The translations under genes and the position numbers were made by a program. This document shows, piece by piece, positions 7,558-15,479 of a stretch of DNA of 35,190 bases. The notes beneath the pieces are model-generated. The model was not told where the DNA came from. It saw only the letters and a list, made by a program, of their open reading frames with translations, and made no database searches. Each line of letters opens with the position of its first letter. Positions within the stretch are counted from its first letter, which is position 1. This DNA comes from Dyella sp. ASV21 (GTDB lineage: Bacteria; Pseudomonadota; Gammaproteobacteria; Xanthomonadales; Rhodanobacteraceae): positions 1 through 35,190 of the forward strand of contig NZ_JAELTT010000047.1 of the NCBI RefSeq assembly GCF_016428975.1, given 5' to 3'.

Positions 7558-9234
7558 TTACAGCACCAGCCACAGCAGCACCACGCCGCCACCGGCCGCA
7601 GCCCAGCGACAGGCCGTGCATGGCACGCGGGTGCGTTGCACGGCACTCCAGGGGCCGGCGTAGCCGTCGGTCTCGATGGTCTGCACGCGTGCGTACCAGC
7701 GTCCGGAAGCGAGCTTGCGCAGGCTCAGCTCGGGTTTGTCCAGCGTTTCGTCGACGCCGACCTCGCTGAAGTCCGGTTTGCGTGCCAACTGGATGTGATA
7801 GCGCTGGCCCGGCGTTCCAGCCGGCCAACTCAGCACGAAATCGCCGTGCTGGTGCTGCGGCTCTCCCGGGGCGGGCGCGGGCGGTTCGGGTACCAGGTCG
7901 AAGGGCAGCGCGCTGGTGTACGGGCCTAGCTTGCCGTCCTTGTCACGGCTGGCGATGCGCCAGAAATAGTGGCCATAAGGCAGCGTTTCCGGAGCGCGTG
8001 TCTTGTTGCCGGTGAGTTGTGGCTGGCTGGCCAGCGGATGGCTGAAGCCCTCATCGCCGGCAAGTTCCCAAGCGTAGCTCACCGCCTCTTCGCTCTCGGT
8101 CCAGCGGAAGCTCGGGCGGGTGTCGCGTGCCTTGGCGCCGGGTTGCGGCTCCAGGATCAGTGGCGGTTGCGGGTGCGCGGCCACGGTGAACACGCAGGTG
8201 GCGTCCAGGCCTTCCAGGCGATCACCGTCGATGCCGCGCACGCGGAAGGCGTGCGGACCATCGGGCATGGCTGGCAGGTTGGCTTGTGGTGTATCGACCA
8301 CCTGGTCGAGCACCAGCGCCTCGAAACGTTCGCTCGGCGCCACCTGGATGCGATAGTGCGCGGTCTGCTCCAGCGGCTTCCACTGGATGCTCGCCGGCAA
8401 CTGGCCGAGTGGCTGGCGCGGACAATCCAGCACGGGCGCCGGCAACAGGCTGGCCGGCTGGCCAGGCGTGGCGTTGGCGGCGGTGGCGACCCCCTTGCCG
8501 CCGTCGACCATCACGTGTCGCTTGGCGTTGCCTACATCGACATGGCCGCCCACCACCTCGGTGCGCGCGGTGCCGTCGTTTTCGTCGGCGACCACGCGAA
8601 AGTGCGTGCCGCGCACGCTGGAGATGGTGTTGGGCGTGGACACGGTGAAGCGCGCGGCGCTGCCGTTAAGGGGCACCACATCGCTGCTCACGCGGCCGCG
8701 CTTGAGCCGCATGCGGGTGTCCACCATGCCGGTGCGGCCATAGGCGCTCAGGCGATCGAGCACGAGTTCGCTATCGCTTTGCATCAGCACGCGCGAGCCA
8801 TCGGCCAGGTCTAGCGACAGGCTGGTATCGGCCTGCGTGATGAGCGTGCTGCCGTAACCCACCGACATGCCGGTGGTGACCGGCACGGTAGTGCCGGCGG
8901 CGTCCTGCGCCTGGGCGTGGCCGATCACCGCGATCACCCGGGCGGGGGCGGGGGCCTGACGCAGCCAGCCCACCGGGAAGCGCATGGTGGACCCGGGTGG
9001 CAGGTGCAATGGGTCGCCGACCTGGTTGTAGTCCTGCAGCTTCTGCCAAGGCACATCGGGCTTGAGGTAGCGCCCAGCCAGGTCCCACAGGTTGTCGCCT
9101 GGACGTACCCGGTAGTTCCAGTCGGCCGGTGCAGCAGGCGCGGATGGGGCAAAGGCGGCGGTTAGTGTCGCGAACAGCAGGGCAGCCAGCGCCAGATGGC
9201 GCGAAGTGCCCGACCCGAAGGTCCGGTATGACAT
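7558..9234 (-). CDS. LysM-FecR domain protein with fibronectin-like repeats
   Basis: The 558-residue protein has a signal peptide (about 1-35), a LysM peptidoglycan-binding motif (about 40-87: NYRVRPGDNLWDLAGRYLKP), and a FecR-type domain (about 110-230: GYGSTLITQADTSLSLDLAD, FTVSTPNTISSVRGTHFRVV). Next come beta-rich segments resembling fibronectin type III repeats (about 250-530, with repeated xYHIQVA / YAWELAGD / YHIQLARK patterns). The last 18 residues are a hydrophobic tail (AAAGGGVVLLWLVL) that could anchor it in the inner membrane. The start at 9234 is supported by GAGG six bases upstream and by the signal peptide. LysM-FecR and CHASE2 proteins often neighbour each other; a shared envelope-sensing role is inferred. 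Confidence 0.9.
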   Translation of the reverse strand: MSYRTFGSGTSRHLALAALLFATLTAAFAPSAPAAPADWNYRVRPGDNLWDLAGRYLKPDVPWQKLQDYNQVGDPLHLPPGSTMRFPVGWLRQAPAPARVIAVIGHAQAQDAAGTTVPVTTGMSVGYGSTLITQADTSLSLDLADGSRVLMQSDSELVLDRLSAYGRTGMVDTRMRLKRGRVSSDVVPLNGSAARFTVSTPNTISSVRGTHFRVVADENDGTARTEVVGGHVDVGNAKRHVMVDGGKGVATAANATPGQPASLLPAPVLDCPRQPLGQLPASIQWKPLEQTAHYRIQVAPSERFEALVLDQVVDTPQANLPAMPDGPHAFRVRGIDGDRLEGLDATCVFTVAAHPQPPLILEPQPGAKARDTRPSFRWTESEEAVSYAWELAGDEGFSHPLASQPQLTGNKTRAPETLPYGHYFWRIASRDKDGKLGPYTSALPFDLVPEPPAPAPGEPQHQHGDFVLSWPAGTPGQRYHIQLARKPDFSEVGVDETLDKPELSLRKLASGRWYARVQTIETDGYAGPWSAVQRTRVPCTACRWAAAGGGVVLLWLVL

Positions 9235-9376
9235 GAAAACCTCGACATTCCTGTACCCCTTTACCGCGGTCACTCCATCCGTCGTCGGCGGCGGTGTCCC
9301 TTTCCCGTACCGACGCAGTGATCCACGGCTGCCCCATTGTCGTGGACGCCTCGAAGAATGCCAACTAGATCACAGG

Positions 9377-12217
9377 TTAGGGGTGGCGCAGGCTCGTAAG
9401 AAGTTGCTCTACGCGGTCGGCGAATCCGACCAGCGCGGGCAGCGCCGTGGCGGCCTGGGCAGGCTCGTGCAGGGCTTCGAACAACTGCTGTCCTTCGGCC
9501 AGCAGCGGGGTGTCGGCAAAGAGGGGGAGCACACCGAGCAGGCGGTGCATGGTCTGGGTGGCGGCTAGCAGATCCTGCTGGCCGGCGTGGTGGCGCAATT
9601 GGCGCAGGTCCCCCTCGCTGACGTCCGCAAACAGGTGGCGTAAATCCTCGCTGTCGTCGTTGGTGACGCCCGCGGGTGCGCGCGCGCCGAGCCAGCGACT
9701 GAGCGTTTCGCTGAGTGTCGCCAGCTGCAGTGGCTTGCTGAGTACGTCGTCCATGCCCGCCTGGCGAGCGCGCGTTGTTTCGCTGCTCAAGGCATTGGCG
9801 GTCATCGCCAGAATGGGCAGGCGGGTGGGCGCGCCGCTGGCCGCCTCGAAAGCGCGCCAGGCCTGGGCCAACTCGTAGCCGCTCATATGCGGCATGTTGC
9901 CGTCCGTGAGCAGCAGCGCGTAGCCGCCGCCGTGCAAGGCTTCCAGGGCATCGCGTCCGTTGTCGACGATGTCGCAATTGAGTCCGAGCAGGGCGAGCTG
10001 ACGGGCGATGAGTCGCTGGCTGACCGGATGATCTTCGGCGACCAAGACATCGCCGCGCAGTTGCGGCAAGGTGGGTGCAGCGCTCGGCCCCGCTGGCGGC
10101 AACGCGTCGGCGTCATCCAGCTCAAGCGCGCGCAAGCAGGCTCGCAGCATGGCGCGCCAACGCAGGGGTTGGGCTTCGAGCAGGGTCGGGCCTTCGCTAT
10201 CAAGGCTGGCCACCACGGCATCGGTGACCTGCACCACATGCGAATCGATGCCCTCGGCGCTGGCTGCATCATTCGCGTCGATAAACAGCAGGCTGGCGGC
10301 CATGCCTGCGCGCAGCGGCTGGCGGGGGTCGATGCGTTCCACCGTCATGCCGGCGGCGCGCAGCTGCGATTCGAGGCTGTTGGCCGTGACCGCTGAGCTC
10401 ACGCGCACAATGGCATGGCGGCCGCGCAATGCGGCAGGTGTCGATGTAGCGCGCTCGATCACCGGCAGCGGCAATTCGACGGTGACGGTGGTGCCGACTC
10501 CCAGTTCGCTATTCAACGCAATGCGGCCGTCCATCAGTTCCACCAACTGGCTGCAGATGGCCAGGCCCAGCCCGGTGCCGCCGTAGCGTTGACTGGTCCA
10601 GCTTTCGGCCTGAGCGAAGGGTTGGAACAGGGTGGCTTGCTTATCCGCGGCGATGCCGATGCCCGTGTCGGTAACGCTGAGCGCAAGCTGCTGCTGCGAG
10701 CCGCTGTCGCCGGTCACCCCCACGCGCACGGTGATGCTGCCGCGCTCGGTGAACTTGATGGCGTTGTTGGTGAGGTTGAGCAAGATCTGGCGCAGCCGCA
10801 TGCTGTCGCCACGTAATTGGCCGGCCACTTCCGTCGCCACCGTAAAGCGCAGGGCAAGCCCCTTGTGGCGCGCGATGGGTCCCATGGCGCCTGCCACCTG
10901 GTCGAGCCAGCTGCGCACGTCGAACGGCGTGGGATCGAGGCGAAGATCCCCCGCTTCGAGCTTGGAGAAATCCAGGATGTCGTTGAGGATCTGCAACAGC
11001 GCGCTGGCGGAATCCTCCACCGAACGCAGTAGTTCGCGTTGCTCCGCGTCGATGGGCGTGCGGCCCAGCAGTTCCAGCATGCCGATCACGCCGTTCATGG
11101 GCGTGCGGATCTCATGGCTCATGCTGGCGAGGAAATCGGCCTTGGCCTTGGAGGCGCGCTCCGCCACGTCGCGCGCGATGCGCAACGCTTCGTTGCGGAG
11201 GTTCTGCTCGGTGGTATCGATGAAGTAGCCGAGCAAGCGCCCACCGCCGGCATCGTCTGGCAGCGAAGCCACGGTGGCGTGAATCCAGCGCTGTCCATGC
11301 GCGCCGAAGGTGCGGAAATCGAGCGTGCGCACGGGCGCCGCGTCGAAGGCGATGTCCAGCACGCGCATGAAAGCCGGCAGATCATCCGGATGCACGCGAT
11401 CGCGCAAACTGTCCAGCCGCAGCAGGCCTTGGGCGTCGCGCAGTTCCGTGGCATCCAGGTGGAACAGTGCCACCGTGTCGCCGGTAACGAAGCGTAGCTG
11501 GCGTGCGCCGTCCGCATGGACCTGTAGCACCAGCGCGACGATGGGCATGCAGCGAGCGATATCCGCCAATTGCTGTTCGGTCTGCCGCGCATCTTGCTCG
11601 GCATCGCGGAACTCGCTGATGTCGAGCAGGGCGGTAGCGTAGCCGCGTGCCTGGCCGCCCTCGCGCAGGGCATGCACCCACAGATACGCTGCGTGGCTGC
11701 CGCCATCCGATGCGGGAATCTGCACTTCCTGGCGATAGTTCGCACCTTGCAACACCGCTGCCTTGGCGTCCGCAAAGGCGTCGCCGCGCAAGGCATCCGT
11801 CGCGCTCTGTTCGCTGCCGGCAAGCTCGATGCTGCGCCGGTTGCGTGTCATGACACGGCCATCAAGCGTACGTAGTGTCACTGGCAGCGGCAGTGCATCC
11901 AGTGTTTCCTGGTGCAGCATCGCCTGCGTCTGCGCGTGTTCCTGCAGTCGGCGGCTTTCGCGCAGCTGTGACCGCAGCAACCACGCCAACACAAACGCAG
12001 CGATGGCGGTGAGCATCAGCAGTGCCGCCAGGGCAAGCGTTACCGGCGACAGCGCCACCGCTTCGTTGTCGAACCAAGGCAGCGTCGCCAATGCCAGCGC
12101 ACGACGGGCCGCTCGTGGGGGCCGCCGCAAGAACGGTCGCGTTAAGGTGTCAATGCGCATCATGCGAGCCCGCTGGGCGGAGCTGAGGTCCGGTTGGTCG
12201 TGGATTCCGGCGTTCAT
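9377..12217 (-). CDS. EvgS/BvgS-like hybrid sensor histidine kinase
   Basis: The 946-residue protein has one TM (about 58-81), two PAS-type regions (about 95-205 and 215-340), HisKA with phospho-accepting His368 (SMSHEIRTPMNGVIGMLELL), and HATPase (N box NLTNNAIKFTE at 481-491, DTGIGI, GGTGLGLAI). A receiver with acidic Glu728/Asp729, phospho-acceptor Asp772 (LLTDGNMPHMSGYEL) and Lys828 follows, and then a C-terminal HPt-like segment with His891 in MHRLLG. This is the four-step His-Asp-His-Asp order of EvgS/BvgS. The canonical HxLKG of HPt domains reads HRLLG, so the Lys is replaced. A divergent RcsB/EvgA-like regulator 107 bp away is its likely target. The LysM-FecR and CHASE2 genes lie downstream on the same strand. 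Confidence 0.93.
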   Translation of the reverse strand: MNAGIHDQPDLSSAQRARMMRIDTLTRPFLRRPPRAARRALALATLPWFDNEAVALSPVTLALAALLMLTAIAAFVLAWLLRSQLRESRRLQEHAQTQAMLHQETLDALPLPVTLRTLDGRVMTRNRRSIELAGSEQSATDALRGDAFADAKAAVLQGANYRQEVQIPASDGGSHAAYLWVHALREGGQARGYATALLDISEFRDAEQDARQTEQQLADIARCMPIVALVLQVHADGARQLRFVTGDTVALFHLDATELRDAQGLLRLDSLRDRVHPDDLPAFMRVLDIAFDAAPVRTLDFRTFGAHGQRWIHATVASLPDDAGGGRLLGYFIDTTEQNLRNEALRIARDVAERASKAKADFLASMSHEIRTPMNGVIGMLELLGRTPIDAEQRELLRSVEDSASALLQILNDILDFSKLEAGDLRLDPTPFDVRSWLDQVAGAMGPIARHKGLALRFTVATEVAGQLRGDSMRLRQILLNLTNNAIKFTERGSITVRVGVTGDSGSQQQLALSVTDTGIGIAADKQATLFQPFAQAESWTSQRYGGTGLGLAICSQLVELMDGRIALNSELGVGTTVTVELPLPVIERATSTPAALRGRHAIVRVSSAVTANSLESQLRAAGMTVERIDPRQPLRAGMAASLLFIDANDAASAEGIDSHVVQVTDAVVASLDSEGPTLLEAQPLRWRAMLRACLRALELDDADALPPAGPSAAPTLPQLRGDVLVAEDHPVSQRLIARQLALLGLNCDIVDNGRDALEALHGGGYALLLTDGNMPHMSGYELAQAWRAFEAASGAPTRLPILAMTANALSSETTRARQAGMDDVLSKPLQLATLSETLSRWLGARAPAGVTNDDSEDLRHLFADVSEGDLRQLRHHAGQQDLLAATQTMHRLLGVLPLFADTPLLAEGQQLFEALHEPAQAATALPALVGFADRVEQLLTSLRHP

Positions 12218-12324
12218 GCTACCTTTGGGCTGGCGCGGTCACAAACACCAGCGATAAGTCAAGCCGGCGAATAAGCTTTTAACGATAGGGCCTGCGCATT
12301 GATCGGCTGTAGGTAGGGGGTAGT
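12218..12324. promoter_or_regulatory. Divergent promoter region between hybrid kinase and response regulator
   Basis: This 107-bp gap separates two divergent starts, so it must hold both promoters and is the natural place for autoregulation by the response regulator. An AT-rich stretch (AAGCTTTTAACGATA, about 12270-12285) may be a -10 region. I cannot define exact boxes. A GGTAGGGGG site precedes the regulator's GTG. Confidence 0.45.
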
Positions 12325-12954
12325 GTGCGGATCGTAATTTCCGATGATCATCCGGTTGTCCTGATCGGACTGAAGACTTCGTTGCGGGAGTATGGACACG
12401 ATTTGTCCGTGGTCGGCGAGGCCCGCAATGGGCCGGAGTTGCTGGATCTGCTTGCCCGCACGCCCTGCGATCTGCTTATCACCGATTTTTCGATGCCCGC
12501 CGATGTGGAAGGTTTCGATGGGCTGAGCTTGCTTCAGCTTGTGCGCGATCGCTACCCGGAACTGCCCATCCTGGTGCTCACCATGCTGCGCAACCCGGCC
12601 CTGGTGCAGAACATGATCAGCGTGGGTGTGCGCGCCGTGGTCGACAAGATGGCGATGGCCAAGGAGCTGTTGCTGGCTATCGACATGATTCGCGCCGGTC
12701 GCAGTTATCTCAGCGAGCGCATGCGCAGGCAGATCGAAGGCATGTATCCCAACGGTAACGAGCCGGTAGTGTCGCGGCGCGAGGTCGAGGTGATTCGCCT
12801 GCTGGCGCAAGGGTTGACCGTGTCGGAGATCGCTCGTCGGCTGGAGCGAAGCGTCAAGACCATCAGCCAGCAAAAGCGCGATGCCATGCGCAAGCTCAAC
12901 CTCGAAAGCGACAAGCAACTCTACGACTACGCCCGCATGATCGGCCTGCTGTGA
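12325..12954 (+). CDS. RcsB/EvgA-like NarL-family response regulator
   Basis: The 209-residue regulator has a receiver (1-120) with the acidic pair Asp7-Asp8, phospho-acceptor Asp54 (LLITDFSMP) and a Lys in the VDKM region, and a LuxR-type HTH (about 145-205: LSR-type start VSRREVEVIRLLAQGLTVSE, then RSVKTISQQKRDAMRKL). The sequence is strikingly close in pattern to RcsB (SMPxDxxGxDG insertion, LTMxxNPA, KTIS.QK), more than to typical NarL. RcsB and EvgA are fed by HPt domains, which agrees with the divergent hybrid kinase. The start is GTG 12325 with a purine-rich Shine-Dalgarno. Targets are unknown. Confidence 0.92.
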   Translation: MRIVISDDHPVVLIGLKTSLREYGHDLSVVGEARNGPELLDLLARTPCDLLITDFSMPADVEGFDGLSLLQLVRDRYPELPILVLTMLRNPALVQNMISVGVRAVVDKMAMAKELLLAIDMIRAGRSYLSERMRRQIEGMYPNGNEPVVSRREVEVIRLLAQGLTVSEIARRLERSVKTISQQKRDAMRKLNLESDKQLYDYARMIGLL

Positions 12955-13071
12955 GTCGCCAGTCGCCTTAGTCGTATTAGATCGTGACGTCAGTAGGAAT
13001 ATTCTGATTCCACCGTCTCCGCATAACCCGTCAAATGCACTCCAAGGCCGTGTGGGGGAACGGCGCAGCGA

Positions 13072-13188
13072 TCACGCTGTGCATTTTCCCGTCCACATCG
13101 CGGTTTCCCGCATGACAAGGATGGCATGTGTCGGCGAGCACGCTGGCGACAAACCGTTGTAACCCCTGATCGGTTTGTCGGGATCCAT
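13072..13188 (-). CDS. Possible small protein or frameshifted remnant
   Basis: On the minus strand a strong AGGAGG (complement of 13194-13199) lies five bases before an ATG at 13188. The frame encodes MDPDKPIRGYNGLSPACSPT and continues to residue 38. Just after codon 10 a different frame (to 13031) has codon usage more like the genome, with highly GC-rich third positions and the stretch ADTCHPCHAGNRDVDGK. The gene could therefore be a frameshifted remnant. I do not recognise either version. The ribosome site is the main evidence. Confidence 0.25.
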   Translation of the reverse strand: MDPDKPIRGYNGLSPACSPTHAILVMRETAMWTGKCTA

Positions 13189-13204
13189 GTCGACCTCCTG
13201 AATA

Positions 13205-13246
13205 GCCATCCGCCGGCATGCCGGCAGCATGCAGCAGGCGGATGGC
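13205..13246. repeat. Inverted repeat with nested palindromes
   Basis: GCCATCCGCC (13205-13214) and GGCGGATGGC (13237-13246) are perfect 10-nt arms around a 22-nt loop. The loop begins with the palindrome GGCATGCC and also contains GCATGC. It could fold as a terminator-like or cruciform structure. It sits upstream of both the rightward GlsB-like gene and the possible leftward ORF. Confidence 0.6.
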
Positions 13247-13375
13247 AATAAGCGCCGTAAGGCGTGGCCCGCCGCATCGCTGCGCGGGTGTACTTGGCTT
13301 GGATGTGACAGAGGGCGCGTCGGCGATGTGTGGATCGCCGCCGTTATCGACAAGTGCGGAGGGAGGCAACAAATC

Positions 13376-13636
13376 ATGGCGGAACACAGCCTGCTGGTAT
13401 GGCTGGTGATTGGCGCGCTGGCCGGTTGGTTGGCGGGTGTGCTGGTGCGGGGCGGTGGCTATGGTTTGGTCGTGGATATACTGATCGGTGTGCTGGGCGC
13501 CAGCCTGGGCGGCTGGTTGTCGCACCAGCTGGGTCTGGGTATGGGCGGCGGCTTTATGGCGTCGTTGTTGCTGGCGACGCTGGGCGCCGTGGTGCTGCTG
13601 GTGACCCTGCGCGCCTTTCAGCACCTGATGCGCTGA
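13376..13636 (+). CDS. GlsB/YeaQ/YmgE family membrane protein
   Basis: The 86-residue protein has three hydrophobic helices with the glycine-rich pattern of the transglycosylase-associated/GlsB family: LLVWLVIGALAGWLAGVLV (5-23), GLVVDILIGVLGASLGGWL and MASLLLATLGAVVLLVTL. Family members are small inner-membrane proteins linked to stress, with unknown molecular activity. A GGAGGGAGG tract about ten bases before the ATG at 13376 supports this start over the longer in-frame extension. Confidence 0.88.
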   Translation: MAEHSLLVWLVIGALAGWLAGVLVRGGGYGLVVDILIGVLGASLGGWLSHQLGLGMGGGFMASLLLATLGAVVLLVTLRAFQHLMR

Positions 13637-13642
13637 GCGGGC

Positions 13643-14104
13643 ATGGGTGGATGGCGGTCGATGGCGCTGCGTTGTAGCCAGAGTGGATTTGTGCCTCGAC
13701 CACCGGCGCAGGTGTTCGCCCGGATCGAAGACTTTTCCAGTGCGCATCAGTGGATGGATCGCTGTATCCGTGTGCAGAAATACGAGCGCGGCGAGAACGC
13801 CGTCGGTGACGGCTTGCGCTGCTTCTACCAAGGTTGGCTGCGCCATCGCGTGCTGCTTGGCTGCATTGTGGCGCGCGAGCCCGATGTGCGGCTGACCTGC
13901 GAGTATGCAGGTCGCCATGCGCGCATCGGCATCGACTTTACCCTGCGTCATCATGGCGCGGGCACCTATCTTACGCACACGCTGCAAGTGGTTCCTCGCG
14001 GTTGGCTGGGGCGGCTTGCGGCGCCGCTGGTGCGACGTGCGCTGGCGCGGCAGTCATCGGCCACGCTCGCATCGTTGCGGCGCTGCCTGCTTATGCCGAG
14101 CTAA
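13643..14104 (+). CDS. SRPBCC (START/polyketide-cyclase-like) family protein
   Basis: The 153-residue product fits the SRPBCC helix-grip fold: an N-terminal strand leading to RPPAQVFARIEDFSSAHQWM, a middle GDGLRCFYQGW and a long C-terminal helix (GRLAAPLVRRALARQSSATL). The fold binds hydrophobic ligands; no ligand can be inferred. It begins six bases after the GlsB-like stop and is likely co-transcribed with it. A second ATG at 13661 (MALRCSQ) is equally possible because neither start has a strong ribosome site. Confidence 0.75.
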   Translation: MGGWRSMALRCSQSGFVPRPPAQVFARIEDFSSAHQWMDRCIRVQKYERGENAVGDGLRCFYQGWLRHRVLLGCIVAREPDVRLTCEYAGRHARIGIDFTLRHHGAGTYLTHTLQVVPRGWLGRLAAPLVRRALARQSSATLASLRRCLLMPS

Positions 14105-14317
14105 GACGTCGCTGTCGCAGCCATCGAGTCGGATTTTTCCGATTCTTCTGCCGTGCGGTTCCGAGCACCATGCATGGAGGCGGCTGGCGAGGTTTCGCGG
14201 CATCTGGCATGCCATGCCTCGCCCGCCCGGATGTCCCCGCGGTGAGCCGTTTCGCCGCCATCCGTTCGCCGATCCCGCTGTCGCTTGCACGTAGGCGCCG
14301 GGTTTGAGGACGTGGTC

Positions 14318-15427
14318 ATGAAGCGAAGTTTACGCAAGCTGTGGCGTCGCCTGTCGCGGGCGCGCACCGTGGTGGCCATGCCGCATGCACGCCGCCACGC
14401 GCTGGCGCGGCCGTTGATGCATGAGCATCCGGAGATCGCCGCACCGTTAGCCATCCGCCCACGTCCGGCCGCATTCGAGAATGCCGCAGGGTTGGGGGTC
14501 GACCTGAGCCTGTTCATTGGTCCGCTGGCCACTGCCTTGCAGCAGCTGCTGGATGCGATTCCGGCAGCGCTGGGTGTGTTCGATCGAGATGGCGTCTATC
14601 TGGCCGCGAATACGGCCTATGCGGCCATTCATGGGTTGACGCCGCAGGCGCTGGTCGGCGGCAATGTGTCGGATTACCTGCCGGAGTCCGAAGCCCAGCT
14701 GAGCGACGATCTCGCCCGCTTCGACGGCGGCATCGACAGTATCGAGCGCGAGGTGCAATGCCACGGGCGTTGTTACCTGGTGGCTCTGCAGCCTGTTCAT
14801 GACTCGCGGGGAAGCGTGCAGGGCGTGGCCTCGGTGTTGGTGGACATCACCGCGCGCAAGCGCGAAGAGGATGCGCTGGAGCGTGCGCGTCGCCATTGGC
14901 AGTTCCATGCCAGCCACGATCACCTTACCGGCCTGCCCAATCGCCGTCGCATCGACGAGGTGCTGCTGGCGGAGGTGGGCCGTTGCGCGCGCGCTGGCGT
15001 GCCCTTGTCGGTGCTGATGATCGACGTGGACTATTTCAAGAAGTACAACGACGGCGTCGGCCATCAGCAGGGCGATGAATGCCTGCGTCGCGTTGCCTTG
15101 CAATTGCAGTCACGCATGCGCCGCCACGGCGATCTCGTGGGGCGTTACGGCGGCGAGGAATTCATTGCGATCCTGCCGGGCACCGACGCCGAAGGGGCGG
15201 TGCTGGTGGCGCAGGGCGTGCTTGATGACATGCGTGAGTTGGCTATCGAGCACCCGGCCAGCCCGTACTGCCGTGTGACCCTGAGCATCGGCGTGGCGAC
15301 GCTGGGCGAGCGTGAGGGGCCGTCATCGCGCCGCTGCGATGTGTTGCTGGGCCACGCCGATCGCGCGCTGTATGCCGCCAAGGCCGGCGGTCGCAACACG
15401 CTGCGCACGCATCCACCGCTACCCTGA
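14318..15427 (+). CDS. PAS-GGDEF diguanylate cyclase
   Basis: The 369-residue cytoplasmic protein has a basic N-terminus (1-60), a PAS domain (about 68-180: LLDAIPAALGVFDRDGVYLA, ending VDITARKREEDALERA) and a GGDEF domain (about 195-362). The active-site motif is GGEEF (278-282). The product-inhibition I-site RxxD is intact as RHGD (269-272), exactly five residues before it, so the enzyme should make c-di-GMP with feedback control. DHLTGLPNRR and DVDYFKKYND are canonical. No TM segment is seen, so the PAS domain senses a cytosolic cue. The ATG at 14318 is chosen for GAGGA upstream; an in-frame ATG at 14285 lacks one. Confidence 0.93.
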   Translation: MKRSLRKLWRRLSRARTVVAMPHARRHALARPLMHEHPEIAAPLAIRPRPAAFENAAGLGVDLSLFIGPLATALQQLLDAIPAALGVFDRDGVYLAANTAYAAIHGLTPQALVGGNVSDYLPESEAQLSDDLARFDGGIDSIEREVQCHGRCYLVALQPVHDSRGSVQGVASVLVDITARKREEDALERARRHWQFHASHDHLTGLPNRRRIDEVLLAEVGRCARAGVPLSVLMIDVDYFKKYNDGVGHQQGDECLRRVALQLQSRMRRHGDLVGRYGGEEFIAILPGTDAEGAVLVAQGVLDDMRELAIEHPASPYCRVTLSIGVATLGEREGPSSRRCDVLLGHADRALYAAKAGGRNTLRTHPPLP

Positions 15428-15432
15428 AACGA

Positions 15433-15458
15433 CCAGGGCCGCCCGAAGGCGGCCCTGG
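15433..15458. terminator. Bidirectional terminator between diguanylate cyclase and rho
   Basis: CCAGGGCCGCC (15433-15443), CGAA tetraloop, GGCGGCCCTGG (15448-15458) form a perfect 11-bp stem located between two converging stops. Confidence 0.8.
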
Positions 15459-15479
15459 CGAGATCCGAGTGTGGCGCGA

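Larger units (their letters stand above)
12955..13375. other. 421-bp intergenic region with hairpin and possible small leftward ORF
   Basis: After the regulator stop the region holds a GACGTC palindrome (about 12986), an imperfect dyad GGAAT-N6-ATTCC (12996-13011), a possible 38-codon leftward ORF (13072-13188) and a 10-bp-stem dyad (13205-13246). Other open frames lack ribosome sites and recognisable content. Confidence 0.5.

Noticed and set aside
13031-13987. Minus-strand 318-codon frame with a CHPCH stretch, considered as a cytochrome c
   Set aside because: Most of it is antisense to the GlsB-like and SRPBCC genes; there is a single CxxCH and no signal peptide. Only the short region near 13031-13188 is kept as a low-confidence candidate.
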